Assembly (NCBI GenBank): GCA_003862155.1
Contig: QOUV01000006.1
Span: 62,001 to 126,000, forward strand
DNA length: 64,000 bases
Direction: 5' to 3'
Origin: Lachnospiraceae bacterium
GTDB taxonomy: Bacteria; Bacillota; Clostridia; Lachnospirales; Lachnospiraceae
The notes under the pieces were generated by a model. It did no database searches. It saw nothing but the letters and a program-made list of their open reading frames with translations, and was not told where the DNA came from. Below are positions 8,353-17,862 of this stretch, one piece after another. Within the stretch, counting starts at the first letter, position 1, and every line of letters begins with the position of its first letter. Both the position numbers and the translations under genes were made by a program.

Positions 8353-10025
8353 AAGACAGCAGGGAAAAAGTCTCTCCAGTCAGGGGCGTAATGGCTTTTG
8401 CGGTCTCTTTAATGATGGTTATGCTTTTTGTCTTCGGACTAGGAAAGATTAGCGCAAGCAGGCCTATCTTATTCAAAGATGGCTGGAGTGTAGACTATAA
8501 CGACAAAACGTACAGGAATGTCAACTTAAACAGATTCCGCTTCCCAAAACGAATTGAGGCGGGTGATACGATCGAGCTGAATAATACGATTCCGACTACA
8601 TTTGGAAAGAATTTAATCCTCGTGTTTGAAACGGACTATGCCCATGTCGAAGTGTATATAAACGGCAGATACACATACTCGTATCTGAAGGAACCTGACG
8701 GATCGAAAGGAGTACCAGGGAGAGCGACACACATGGTAAGCCTTCCTGAGGATGCGGCAGGAAAACAATGCAGGATTATCATTAGTCCGGGGCTTGACGA
8801 TGCTTTTGTGAGCCTTCCCCAGTTTCACGTTATCCCGGCAAGTCAGATCTCCTCGAGTTACATAAGCATAGATCTCATTTCAAGTCTCGCAGGATTTTTC
8901 CTCTTTATGAATGGGATTATAATGCTTTTCGTGGCTTTTATTCTTTTCGTTTTGAAGAGAAGGTGGGAGAAGCCTCTTGCGGCATCCCTTCTCTCTTTTT
9001 CAATCGGAGTATGGACATTCTGCAGAGTCGGCGTCATAGAGCTTTTTTCAACTGCATACCAGGCCAATACAAGGCTTGAACATCTGATACTGTACTTTTC
9101 CACATTGCCGTTCATTGAACTCTGCATTTTTATCAGGGGGGTAAATCCCGATAAAAAACGTAATTTCTGTGCGCATTTAAGCTTTGTGATCATGGCGGTA
9201 TTCTTTGCGACTGCTTTTGTCGTAGAATACACATCGATAGTCAATCCGATTCACTTCTATTTTTTGTTCCAGATGGTGATGCTTGCCGATACCTGCCTGC
9301 TGATCTATGGTACAAAGAATCAGGAGAGGACACGGGGGAATCTGCTCGAACGCTGCAGTATTTATATCGTTCTGACTGGAGCTGTCTGTGATGTGATCCG
9401 ATTCAACATCAAAAAAAGCATGATCTTAGACAACAGGATACTGTTTCATTCGATAATGCCGTATATAGCAGTTGTATTTATAATTCTTATCATGTTTATC
9501 TACCTGAATCAGGTGAATACCTACTTCTCAGAGCAGGCACAGGAGGAGGCTCTGAAAAAACTGGCATATACTGATGTGCTGACCGGACTCCACAACAGAG
9601 CCTGGATCGATGCGAGGTTTAAGAAGCTGAAGGAATCCGAATCAGAGTATCAGGTCATAAGCCTCGATGTAAACGGGCTTAAGACCGTAAATGACTCGAT
9701 GGGACACGCGGCTGGAGACAGCCTGCTGCAGGACTGCGCGGATATATTGACAACCTGCTTTGAAGATATCGGAAGCGTTGTAAGGATGGGAGGAGACGAA
9801 TTCTTAATCCTTATAAATGCGGGAAAAGGCAGATTTGTCAGAAAAGCTCTCCACAAAATGAAAAAAATGGAAGCAGGTATCAGTACTAAAAGAAAATACG
9901 ATATCAATTTCAGCTACGGAGTTTCATCGTCAGATGAGCTTAGCAACATGACTCCAGATATGGTATATGAGCTCGCTGACAACAGGATGTACCAGATGAA
10001 GAAACGCCGCAAGGCGTCCCGCTAG
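8346..10025 (+). CDS. membrane diguanylate cyclase (GGDEF), second of a tandem pair
   Basis: This 559-residue protein has the same architecture as the gene before it: anchor helix, extracytoplasmic domain opening with KDGWSVDYNDKTYRNV, multi-span membrane block (about 180-395) and GGDEF domain. TDVLTGLHNR, DVNGLKTVND and GGDEF at 482-486 are intact, so it should be active; no RxxD inhibitory site is seen. AGGGAGGGG gives a strong ribosome site inside the end of the upstream gene. The pair probably arose by duplication and diverged in the sensor half. Its stop shares CTAG with the convergent gene on the other strand. Confidence 0.88.
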   Translation: MLEDSREKVSPVRGVMAFAVSLMMVMLFVFGLGKISASRPILFKDGWSVDYNDKTYRNVNLNRFRFPKRIEAGDTIELNNTIPTTFGKNLILVFETDYAHVEVYINGRYTYSYLKEPDGSKGVPGRATHMVSLPEDAAGKQCRIIISPGLDDAFVSLPQFHVIPASQISSSYISIDLISSLAGFFLFMNGIIMLFVAFILFVLKRRWEKPLAASLLSFSIGVWTFCRVGVIELFSTAYQANTRLEHLILYFSTLPFIELCIFIRGVNPDKKRNFCAHLSFVIMAVFFATAFVVEYTSIVNPIHFYFLFQMVMLADTCLLIYGTKNQERTRGNLLERCSIYIVLTGAVCDVIRFNIKKSMILDNRILFHSIMPYIAVVFIILIMFIYLNQVNTYFSEQAQEEALKKLAYTDVLTGLHNRAWIDARFKKLKESESEYQVISLDVNGLKTVNDSMGHAAGDSLLQDCADILTTCFEDIGSVVRMGGDEFLILINAGKGRFVRKALHKMKKMEAGISTKRKYDINFSYGVSSSDELSNMTPDMVYELADNRMYQMKKRRKASR

Positions 10026-11590
10026 AAACTCATATGCCTGATAAAAAGGTCTTCGAAGTCAGAGTCGTCTCCAAGAACGATTTCGTGTGAGAGATTTTTT
10101 ATCGCCGCAAGGCGATGCCTGGTTTCATCAGAATCATTTTTTAAAAATTTGATCGCGCCTTTCAGTGAGGTGTTTCCTGCAGCGACTATATGAGAAGAGA
10201 GCTCTTCCGGGAAAATTCCGATAGAGACTGCATCTTCTATGGTAAGGGCGCTCCCGAAGCCTCCGGCGAGGAAAATTTTTTCAGGGGTTGTGCCGTATGA
10301 TCTTATAAGAATCTCTATTCCGCTCCTGACAGCTGATTTTGCGAGAAGAAGCTCGTGGATATCGTCCTGAGTTATCACGACAGGGGATTCACCTCTTGTG
10401 GCAGGAGATGGTTTCCAGAGCTTAAAACCGTATTTTCTCCACTCATCACTCGTAAATGCGCCGGTATCATCTATGATGCCGGCTTTTTTCATGCCTGAAA
10501 CTGCGCTGATAAGGCCACTTCCGCAGATCCCTGCAGGCCGCTTTGCTCTAAGGCGGAGTTCTTCCTGCATCCTGACACCCGGTGGAAGCTTTGAGAGTTC
10601 CTTATCCCACGGGATTAACGTAAGATGCGCAGTCTGTCCTTTAAATGTGACTCTTTTTACAGCGCCAGGGATTCCGGGAACTCCGCAGCTTATGTTTGCG
10701 GCCTCGAAGGCCGGGCCTGCGGCGGTGGATGTGACCCAGATGCCGTTTCGGTCACCTAAGGCCATCTCACCGTTGGTGCCAAGGTCTATAAGCATCTGAG
10801 GTTTATCTGATCTGTCTATATCCAGATCAAAAATGCCGCTTGTGATGTCGCCGCCGACATAGGTGGAGATTCCGGGAAGCAGTATTACAGGCCTTTTATC
10901 TGTGAAAAATACCTTCGAGATGTCTTTCAGAGAAATATCACCAGGATCGAAAGGGGCCTGTCCGAGCGGACTTACATCCTGCCCGTCCAGAAGGTGTCCC
11001 ATCGTAGTGTTTCCGGCTATGGCGATTTTTTCAGGAAGTCCGGCGAGGCTGTATCTGGCGGAGAGCTTTTCGAGAGAGCCTCTTATAGTGCTCTCGGCGA
11101 GACGCTGCATATCGGAGGCGGCTATCATGCTCTCGCTCGCTGCCTTTATGCGTGAGATTACGTCGGCACCGTAGCTTACCTGAGGGTTGCGGCACCTTTC
11201 GCTTCCTATCACTTCTCCATCTAAGGAGAGGGCAGCTGTCTCTATAGTCGTGCTGCCTAAGTCTACTGCGGCAAGATAAGGTCTGCCATCAGAGGCAGAC
11301 TGGTGCAGCTTTTGAGATTTTATTACAGAATCTTCCGGAATATCGAATCGGATACAGTCAGATCCAGCGGGTATGCTTTTAAGAAGCTTATCCATAGTAT
11401 ACTGGCAGGCGGGGAAGTCGAAGGTTTTTAGAATTTTTTCTCGATGAAAAAAGAGGACTTTCACAGAGCATTTTCCACAGACACCAGTTCCACCGCATGG
11501 CAGAATAAGGCGGATTTCATGCTTTCGCAAAAAATCCGCCACTGTCTTATCGCCGCTGTTAAGTTCATCTAATCTGAATTCTTTAATCAT
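10022..11590 (-). CDS. ASKHA-domain 2Fe-2S protein (RACo-like / DUF4445)
   Basis: The 522-residue protein starts with a plant-type 2Fe-2S domain (CGGTGVCGKC plus a further Cys near 64). An actin-like ATPase region of the corrinoid-activator type follows, with AAVDLGSTTIETA, IDLGTNGEMALG and AGGFGSALTIEDA. Family members (RACo, RamA) use ATP to reduce corrinoid cofactors, but no corrinoid protein or methyltransferase lies nearby. It begins 1 bp after the hydrogenase stop, so it is co-transcribed with it. A role in delivering low-potential electrons to or from the hydrogenase is inference. Confidence 0.8.
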   Translation of the reverse strand: MIKEFRLDELNSGDKTVADFLRKHEIRLILPCGGTGVCGKCSVKVLFFHREKILKTFDFPACQYTMDKLLKSIPAGSDCIRFDIPEDSVIKSQKLHQSASDGRPYLAAVDLGSTTIETAALSLDGEVIGSERCRNPQVSYGADVISRIKAASESMIAASDMQRLAESTIRGSLEKLSARYSLAGLPEKIAIAGNTTMGHLLDGQDVSPLGQAPFDPGDISLKDISKVFFTDKRPVILLPGISTYVGGDITSGIFDLDIDRSDKPQMLIDLGTNGEMALGDRNGIWVTSTAAGPAFEAANISCGVPGIPGAVKRVTFKGQTAHLTLIPWDKELSKLPPGVRMQEELRLRAKRPAGICGSGLISAVSGMKKAGIIDDTGAFTSDEWRKYGFKLWKPSPATRGESPVVITQDDIHELLLAKSAVRSGIEILIRSYGTTPEKIFLAGGFGSALTIEDAVSIGIFPEELSSHIVAAGNTSLKGAIKFLKNDSDETRHRLAAIKNLSHEIVLGDDSDFEDLFIRHMSF

Positions 11591-11591
11591 A

Positions 11592-13043
11592 TCACCTGTG
11601 CATTGAGAATGAATTCAAGTCATAATTTTCGAGATTTCCGTTCAGAGTCCTGTCGTCGGCCTCGGACAGCAGAGTCTCGCGGTCCTTCGCAAAGAGCATC
11701 CTCTCGCGGTATGCCGACGGTCCGCCTACACAGCCGCCCTCGCAGGCCATACCCTCGAGGAAGTCATCGGTAAAGCGGCCAACTTTCAACATAAGAAGCT
11801 GCTTTTTGCACTCTGCGGCGCCGTTCGCAACGCAGACCTTTGCGTCAATGTGCATGTCTGATTCCTTCAGTGATTCGAGGACTGCCGCCGTAACTCCGCC
11901 GGACTGTGAGAACCTCTTTCCAAAGATAGAGGCTTCCTGATAGGTGTATCCGTCGTCAGGTTCGAGCTTTACGCCCTTCGCCTCCATGATAGCCGAAATC
12001 TCGTCGTAAGTCACGACGTAGTCGGCGTTGCCCTCGATGTGATGCTCCATGGCTTCGCTCTTCTTCGCAAAGCAAGGTCCGATGAAGACACAGACCGCAT
12101 CAGGGTCTTTGGCCTTGATAAGTCTTGAAACCGCACACATCGGTGAGACGGTGGTGGATATCAGATTGTCGGCAAGCTCAGGGTAGTGCTTTCTTATCAT
12201 ATTTACAAAGGCAGGGCAGCAGCTCGTGGACTTCTTCTCTCCTTTGGCGTAGGCCTCGGCCCATTCACAAGCTTCAGCCTTCGCAGTGAGGTCTCCGCCG
12301 AGACCTACTTCTACGAAATCCTTGAAGCCGAGTTCTTTCATGGCTTTCTTCCATGAATTCATAGTGATCTTCGGCCCGAACTGTCCCTCAGTAGCAGGGG
12401 CTGCCATAGCATAAACAGGCTTGTCAGACTTCAGAGCCTCTATGATAGGAACGATGTAGCTCCTCGAATCGATGGCTCCGAAAGGGCATCTGTGAATGCA
12501 GCGACCGCAGCGGATGCACTTGTCGTCATTGATACGGCAGATGCCATACTCGTCGTATTCTATGGCGTCTACCGGGCAGGAAAATTTACACGGGCGCTTT
12601 AGCGCGGCGATAGCGTGATATGGACAGGCCTGGGCGCACTTGCCGCACTCCCTGCATTTCTTCGGGTCGATGTGGCTTCTCTGCTCGCCTGGATGGCAGG
12701 CATCGAAACGGCAGGCCGAAACGCAGGCTTTTCCAAGGCAGTTCTGACAGTTGTCAGTTACGACATAGGATGAGATCGGGCAGTCCTCGCAGGCAGCATG
12801 GAGAACCTGGATCACATTGCCATCGTCGACAGGCCCCGGTGCCTGATCGCAGGCAAGGCGGATGCGCTCCCTTATGATCTCCCTCTCCTTGTAGATACAG
12901 CAGCGAAACTGTGCCTGCGGTCCAGGTATCATCTCAAACGGGATAAATTCCTTCTCCGTTTCCAAAGTCCCTTCAAACGCCAGCTTCGCGACAGACGTCA
13001 TGACGTCGTGCTTTATTTTTATAACACCCTCATCAGCATACAT
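11592..13043 (-). CDS. monomeric [FeFe] hydrogenase, group B type
   Basis: The 483-residue protein carries a cysteine-rich region (84-190) with two 4Fe-4S ferredoxin motifs (CRECGKCAQACP, CIRCGRCIHRCP) and additional cysteines, then the H-cluster domain. The H-cluster signatures are TSCCPAF (Cys275, Cys276), GPCFAKK (Cys324) and GMACEGGC (Cys434, Cys438). Glycine replaces the usual Met before the second motif, and GGP replaces the longer glycine run, as in group B enzymes. It would interconvert protons and H2 with ferredoxin. The start has AAAGGAG upstream. The maturase HydE is encoded at 58639. Confidence 0.9.
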   Translation of the reverse strand: MYADEGVIKIKHDVMTSVAKLAFEGTLETEKEFIPFEMIPGPQAQFRCCIYKEREIIRERIRLACDQAPGPVDDGNVIQVLHAACEDCPISSYVVTDNCQNCLGKACVSACRFDACHPGEQRSHIDPKKCRECGKCAQACPYHAIAALKRPCKFSCPVDAIEYDEYGICRINDDKCIRCGRCIHRCPFGAIDSRSYIVPIIEALKSDKPVYAMAAPATEGQFGPKITMNSWKKAMKELGFKDFVEVGLGGDLTAKAEACEWAEAYAKGEKKSTSCCPAFVNMIRKHYPELADNLISTTVSPMCAVSRLIKAKDPDAVCVFIGPCFAKKSEAMEHHIEGNADYVVTYDEISAIMEAKGVKLEPDDGYTYQEASIFGKRFSQSGGVTAAVLESLKESDMHIDAKVCVANGAAECKKQLLMLKVGRFTDDFLEGMACEGGCVGGPSAYRERMLFAKDRETLLSEADDRTLNGNLENYDLNSFSMHR

Positions 13044-13096
13044 ACTTTGTCTCCTTTAAAATCAAATACAAACTTTATATTATTCTATCATATAAA

Positions 13097-13160
13097 ACGG
13101 TATTACTGTGTTTTTTTTCAGAAATAAAGCCGTATTTCAGTGTATTTTTTCAGAAAATCG
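13097..13160. repeat. two direct 32-bp repeats upstream of the hydrogenase
   Basis: Units at 13097-13128 and 13129-13160 match at 22 of their first 27 bases and share a GTGT..TTTTTTCAGAAA core. They lie between the divergent hydrogenase and aminotransferase genes, 55-115 bp from the hydrogenase start, where a regulator could act. Confidence 0.5.
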
Positions 13161-13231
13161 CATTGCTTATTAATTTGACAAGTGCTAGACTAAAAAAGAC
13201 TGTAGACTGGTTTGTTTAGTTGGAGGAAATT

Positions 13232-14527
13232 ATGACTTACAAAGAGATGAACAAAGAAGAACTCTTAGAAGAGAGACAGAATCTCCAGAAAGAGTACGAT
13301 GCATGGAAGAGAAAGGGCCTTTCACTTAACATGGCAAGAGGAAAGCCGTCTAAGGCACAGCTCGATCTCTCCAATGAATTGATGGATGTTTTGGATTCCA
13401 ATAGTTATTTCAACGATCAGACCGGTACAGACTGCAGAAACTATGGTGTTCCAGATGGTATTCCAGAAGCCAAGGCCCTGATGGGTGAGATGAGCGAAGT
13501 GAGCCCGGATGATATGATCATCTTCGGCAACTCTTCACTGAACATCATGTTTGACCAGATCTCGAGAAGCTATTCGAAGGGCGTCTGTGGAAACACTCCG
13601 TGGTGTAAGCTTGACAACTGGAAATTCCTCTGCCCTGTTCCCGGATATGACAGACATTTCAAGGTCACTGAGTATTTCGGCGCTGAGATGATAAATATTC
13701 CGATGTCACCTGATGGCCCGGATATGGATATGGTCGAGGAGTATGTCAACAATGACCCTGAAGTAAAGGGTATCTGGTGCGTTCCAAAGTATTCCAATCC
13801 TCAGGGCTACAGCTATTCAGATGAGACTGTAAGGAGATTCGCCGCCCTTACACCGGCAGCTCCTGATTTCCGTATCTATTGGGACAACGCCTATTCCATC
13901 CACCATCTCTATGATGAGCCGGAGAATCAGGATGTGATATTAGAGATCCTCGATGAGTGCCGTAAAGCCGGGCATCCTGATATTGTCTATAAATTCATCT
14001 CGACATCGAAGGTTACCTTCCCTGGTTCAGGACTTGCTGCAATGGCAGCATCGAAGAAGAACCTCGACGATGTCAGATCCTATATGAGAGTACAGACGAT
14101 AGGACACGACAAGCTGAATCAGCTGCGCCACGTCCGTTATTTTGGAAATCTTGCAAATATGAAGCAGCATATGAGACGCCACGCCGAGATACTCCGTCCG
14201 AAGTTTGAAGCTGTTTGGGATATCTTTGAGAAGAACCTCGGAGGCCTCGATGTCGGCGAGTGGACAAAGCCGAACGGCGGCTACTTTGTCTCATTTGATT
14301 CATTGAACGGCTGCGCCAAGAAGATCGTCGCTATGTGCAAAGAGGCAGGAGTTACACTGACTCCGGCTGGCGCTACTTACCCGTATGGCAAGGATCCGGA
14401 CGACAAAAATATCCGTATCGCTCCATCCTATCCGCCACTTGAGGAGTTAAAGCAGGCAGCACAGATATTTACTGTATGCGTGCGCCTTGTAAGTATTGAC
14501 AAGATCCTCTCAGAGAAGGAAGACTGA
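13232..14527 (+). CDS. class I aminotransferase (aspartate aminotransferase-like, MocR-type fold)
   Basis: The 431-residue enzyme is a fold-type I pyridoxal-phosphate aminotransferase of the family annotated as aspartate or alanine aminotransferase in clostridia. Visible motifs are MARGKPSKAQLDLS, DCRNYGVPDGIPEAK, the SNPQGYSYSDE stretch, YWDNAY with the cofactor-binding Asp, and the Schiff-base Lys in STSKVTFPGSG. The ATG at 13232 has GGAGGA 5 bp upstream; a TTG at 13220 would include that site in the coding region. A TTGACA at 13175 may be the -35 box, but no clear -10 follows. Substrate specificity cannot be read from sequence. Confidence 0.85.
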   Translation: MTYKEMNKEELLEERQNLQKEYDAWKRKGLSLNMARGKPSKAQLDLSNELMDVLDSNSYFNDQTGTDCRNYGVPDGIPEAKALMGEMSEVSPDDMIIFGNSSLNIMFDQISRSYSKGVCGNTPWCKLDNWKFLCPVPGYDRHFKVTEYFGAEMINIPMSPDGPDMDMVEEYVNNDPEVKGIWCVPKYSNPQGYSYSDETVRRFAALTPAAPDFRIYWDNAYSIHHLYDEPENQDVILEILDECRKAGHPDIVYKFISTSKVTFPGSGLAAMAASKKNLDDVRSYMRVQTIGHDKLNQLRHVRYFGNLANMKQHMRRHAEILRPKFEAVWDIFEKNLGGLDVGEWTKPNGGYFVSFDSLNGCAKKIVAMCKEAGVTLTPAGATYPYGKDPDDKNIRIAPSYPPLEELKQAAQIFTVCVRLVSIDKILSEKED

Positions 14528-14541
14528 TTAAAATAAAAAAG

Positions 14542-14577
14542 GCTTTCTGCGGTGTCACGCCGCAGAAAGCTTTTTTT
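14542..14577. terminator. bidirectional terminator between convergent genes
   Basis: An 11-bp perfect stem (GCTTTCTGCGG at 14542-14552 with its complement at 14560-14570) with a 7-nt loop is followed by seven T and preceded by an A run. It can stop both the aminotransferase and the dipeptidase transcripts. Confidence 0.93.
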
Positions 14578-14594
14578 CATGTAAAAATATCGTA

Positions 14595-15989
14595 TCAGCC
14601 GCAGATCTTAAGTATTGCCTCGGCAAATACTTCGACAGCTGTCGTCAGATTGTCGATGTCGATAAATTCGTCAGCACCGTGCATATGAGTATCAATTCCT
14701 GGAAGAACGGCTCCGAATGCGACACCGTTTTTGATGTCGTGGACATAGGTGCCGCCGCCGATTCCCATGGCCTTTCCGTCCTGACCTGTCACATCGTTAT
14801 ATGCACTGAGCAGGTCTTTTACAAAGGCTGAGTCAGATGGGACATAGTGAGGCGGTACGATGCCAGGTGTCTCGAAGGTAAAGCCAGCATCCTCGCACTT
14901 CTTCCCTGCGACTGCAAGGCAGTTCTCGTCGCTGGCATTTAATGGAGTCCTCGAATCGAATGAGAATGACATGCCGTCTCTGTCGACAGAGAACAGGTCG
15001 AGTGTGGCTGAGAGGGAAAGGTTTTCCTTATCTGTCATAGAGATACCGAGTCCGCTTCCGTCGTAGGCTCCGTAAGGGAAGAGCGTAAGGACTTTCGAGA
15101 GAAGGGTATTTCTCCTGTCATTTGAAAGAGGCAGGAACTTAAGCAGGGTGATGCCTGCGAGTCCGGCATTCACGCCGATCTCAGGAGTTGAGGCGTGCGC
15201 GCTCTCACCTATTATAGTAAGGTGGGTGTCATCTGAAATCTCTGCATCTACCGGAATCTCTTTCTTTAATTTGTCACAGGCGTCTTCAAGCATCTGTCTG
15301 TCTGTTCCGATAAATTCCATACGGCAGCGGTTTGGAACGGCGTTGAGTGCGACGCCGGCATTTAGTGAAATAAGCTGCACTCCAGTGTCTGATACAGGAG
15401 CATCTGCTTTAAAAGTGCCGCGGAACTGGCCTTTCTCGATATTTATCAGAGGGAACTCTGCGTCCGGTGAGAAGGTGTAGTCAGCTTCCGGCTCCTTCGC
15501 ATAGTACTTCGTGATATCGATGGAACCTGTCTCCTCGTCGCTTCCCAAGATCAGGCGGACATTTCTCTTCAGAGGGATGCCGGATTCCTTTATCGCACGC
15601 ATGGCGTAGAGAGCGCAGAGGACAGGCCCCTTGTCGTCGCTTGTTCCTCTGCCGTAGAGGCGGCCGTCCTTTTCGATGACTGTAAAAGGATCGGTGACAG
15701 TCCAGCCTTCGCCGGCCGGAACTACGTCGGTGTGGCCAAGCATATCGAGATGCTTCGGCAGTGACTCGTCAAAGTCTGCTGCGATACAGTAGTTGTCGTA
15801 GTTTGTTGTCTTAAATCCATACTTCTCACAGATAGAGCCGGCTGCAAGAAGTGCCTTGCGGCAGTCCTCTCCGAATGGGGCACCTTCCCTTGCATCTGAG
15901 AGTACAGACGGGATAGAGCAGAGCTCGGAGATGTCTTTTTTCAGCTCGTCTATATGGTCTTCTGTGAATTTCTTAATGACTTCATTCAT
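14595..15989 (-). CDS. pepV: M20 family dipeptidase (PepV/Sapep-like)
   Basis: The 464-residue protein is a zinc dipeptidase of the PepV/Sapep group, releasing amino acids from dipeptides in the cytoplasm. Metal ligands are visible at His86 (LGHTDVVPAG), Asp118/119 (RGTSDDKGP) and Glu152/153 (GSDEETGS), and a lid domain interrupts the catalytic domain. The start has GGAGG 11 bp upstream and a promoter at 16016-16044. The exact substrate range is inferred. Confidence 0.88.
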   Translation of the reverse strand: MNEVIKKFTEDHIDELKKDISELCSIPSVLSDAREGAPFGEDCRKALLAAGSICEKYGFKTTNYDNYCIAADFDESLPKHLDMLGHTDVVPAGEGWTVTDPFTVIEKDGRLYGRGTSDDKGPVLCALYAMRAIKESGIPLKRNVRLILGSDEETGSIDITKYYAKEPEADYTFSPDAEFPLINIEKGQFRGTFKADAPVSDTGVQLISLNAGVALNAVPNRCRMEFIGTDRQMLEDACDKLKKEIPVDAEISDDTHLTIIGESAHASTPEIGVNAGLAGITLLKFLPLSNDRRNTLLSKVLTLFPYGAYDGSGLGISMTDKENLSLSATLDLFSVDRDGMSFSFDSRTPLNASDENCLAVAGKKCEDAGFTFETPGIVPPHYVPSDSAFVKDLLSAYNDVTGQDGKAMGIGGGTYVHDIKNGVAFGAVLPGIDTHMHGADEFIDIDNLTTAVEVFAEAILKICG

Positions 15990-16015
15990 TTTAAAAAAAC
16001 CTCCATAACAATGAC

Positions 16016-16066
16016 ATTATAGCGGGTTAAAGAGTGATTGACAAGCCAGATGTAATGAATTAAAAT
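16016..16066. promoter_or_regulatory. back-to-back promoters with overlapping -35 boxes
   Basis: On the plus strand TTGACA (16038-16043), 17 bp and TAAAAT (16061-16066) face the chemoreceptor gene. On the minus strand TTGTCA (16044-16039), 17 bp and TATAAT (16021-16016) face pepV. The two -35 boxes share five base pairs, so polymerase should not occupy both at once. Confidence 0.8.
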
Positions 16067-16115
16067 TTTTGATTAGAGGGTTAAAACTTGATTTTTATAA
16101 AAGGAAGAAAAAATT

Positions 16116-17843
16116 ATGAAAGTATCAAAATCAAAGAAGCAGAAGAAACTGATAGGGTACATCGCCAGGCTGTTTATCATTGCCCTGGTCATTGATTCAG
16201 CGGTCCTCACATTGATGTCTCTCAACAGGATCAACGCCGTCTTTTACACGAATGTCTCCAAGTCGCTTTCGGCTGCGGGCTATCTGATGAATCAGACCAT
16301 GATGAGCAGCGCCGACGATACGATGGAGCTCGACAGTGATGGCAAGGTCTATCAGGGGGCAGTCGATGTTACTGACAAGGATATGAAGATCCTTGACAAT
16401 GCGAAGAAAGCCAGCGCATTTGACTACACTATCATCCTCGATAAGAAGTCTGCCCTCTCTACTATAGAGAACGCGCAGGACAAAAAGAAGAGGAGCACCG
16501 CCACTTTTTCTGAAGATATTTTAAAGAAGGCAGCCAGGGGCAACGGTTATTTCGAGTCTTCGATATCTATCGAGGGGAGAAACTACTGCGCGTATTTCAG
16601 GACTTTGACAAATGCGAAGGGAAACGCGGTAGGATATATCGTGGTTGCAGAGGATCGGAATGCCGCTGATCACGAGATACTGGGTTCTACTTTGATGATG
16701 ATCGCCATTGCACTCTGCTTCCTTGTTGTACTGACTGTTATCGCCATTCGTGTAACGAACCGTGAATCTAAGAATATGAACGAGCTCTCCGACCAGATCA
16801 GGACACTGGCCGATGGAAATCTTTCTATCAGGTTCGATAAAAAGATGGAGAACAGAAATGATGAGCTTGGCACTATTTCGAGAAACGTTAATACTCTTGA
16901 CGAGAAACTTATCTCTATCATCGGTGAGACGAAGAGGATGACGGGAGAACTTGATGAGTCGAGCACCAATCTTTCAAACTCTTCAGATCAGGCCAACAGT
17001 GCTTCAAATCAGGTATCTTCGGCTGTAGGTGATATTGCAAAGGGAGCCACTAATCAGGCTGACTCAGTACAGACCGCAGCGAACGATACGAGCAGTATGG
17101 ACGCCGATATCGACCAGATTTCAGAGAATATCACGCAGCTCAAGGACTATGCCAGTGAGATGAAGGACAGCTGCAGCAAGACAGTCGATGCTATAAGGCT
17201 TCTTGCAGAGCAGTCGAAGGATGTCACACAGTCGGTCAACGATATTGGCGACACTATCGGTTCGACCAATGATTCAGTTCAGGAGATTTCGAAGTTCTCA
17301 GGCGCTATCACAGATATTGCGAAGCAGACGAACCTCCTCTCGCTGAATGCGTCGATCGAGGCCGCGAGGGCTGGAGAAGCCGGCAGAGGATTCGCGGTTG
17401 TAGCAGATGAGATCAGAGACCTCGCAGACCAGAGTAAGAAGTCGGCAGATCAGATTTCTGAGATCGTTGAGAGACTTCTCGCAAATTCCAAGACTTCAGT
17501 GGCTACGATGGGCAGGTTGAACGACAGTTTCAGCGCCCAGGAAGAGAAGCTCAATACTACAAGAGAAGAGCTTCGTAACATGAGAGACAAGGTAAACGGT
17601 GTTGCGGACGCAGTGGATGAGATTGCCGGACGTATAGATGGCCTCAACACTTCAAAGAAGTCCCTCACCGAGATCATTTCGGATCTCTCGGCTATTTCCG
17701 AAGAGAACGCCGCATCCACAGAGGAGACGAATGCCTCTATGCAGGAGCTTGTAAGCACCTTTACGATCATAAACGACGCTGCTGCCTCCTTAAAGAACCT
17801 TGCCGAAGACTTAAAGCGTTCAGTAGAATATTTTAAAGAATAA
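16116..17843 (+). CDS. methyl-accepting chemotaxis protein
   Basis: The 575-residue chemoreceptor has a transmembrane helix at about 15-38, a short extracellular ligand domain (40-185, single-Cache-like), a second helix near 190-215, a HAMP linker to about 265 and a long coiled-coil signalling domain. The kinase-contact hairpin tip [31 protein letters not shown] is unmistakable (seen as [20 protein letters not shown]). It would control CheA, implying motility or chemotaxis genes elsewhere. Its ligand is unknown. AAGGAAG precedes the ATG. Confidence 0.95.
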   Translation: MKVSKSKKQKKLIGYIARLFIIALVIDSAVLTLMSLNRINAVFYTNVSKSLSAAGYLMNQTMMSSADDTMELDSDGKVYQGAVDVTDKDMKILDNAKKASAFDYTIILDKKSALSTIENAQDKKKRSTATFSEDILKKAARGNGYFESSISIEGRNYCAYFRTLTNAKGNAVGYIVVAEDRNAADHEILGSTLMMIAIALCFLVVLTVIAIRVTNRESKNMNELSDQIRTLADGNLSIRFDKKMENRNDELGTISRNVNTLDEKLISIIGETKRMTGELDESSTNLSNSSDQANSASNQVSSAVGDIAKGATNQADSVQTAANDTSSMDADIDQISENITQLKDYASEMKDSCSKTVDAIRLLAEQSKDVTQSVNDIGDTIGSTNDSVQEISKFSGAITDIAKQTNLLSLNASIEAARAGEAGRGFAVVADEIRDLADQSKKSADQISEIVERLLANSKTSVATMGRLNDSFSAQEEKLNTTREELRNMRDKVNGVADAVDEIAGRIDGLNTSKKSLTEIISDLSAISEENAASTEETNASMQELVSTFTIINDAAASLKNLAEDLKRSVEYFKE

Positions 17844-17862
17844 TAAAAAAACAAGGAAGATC

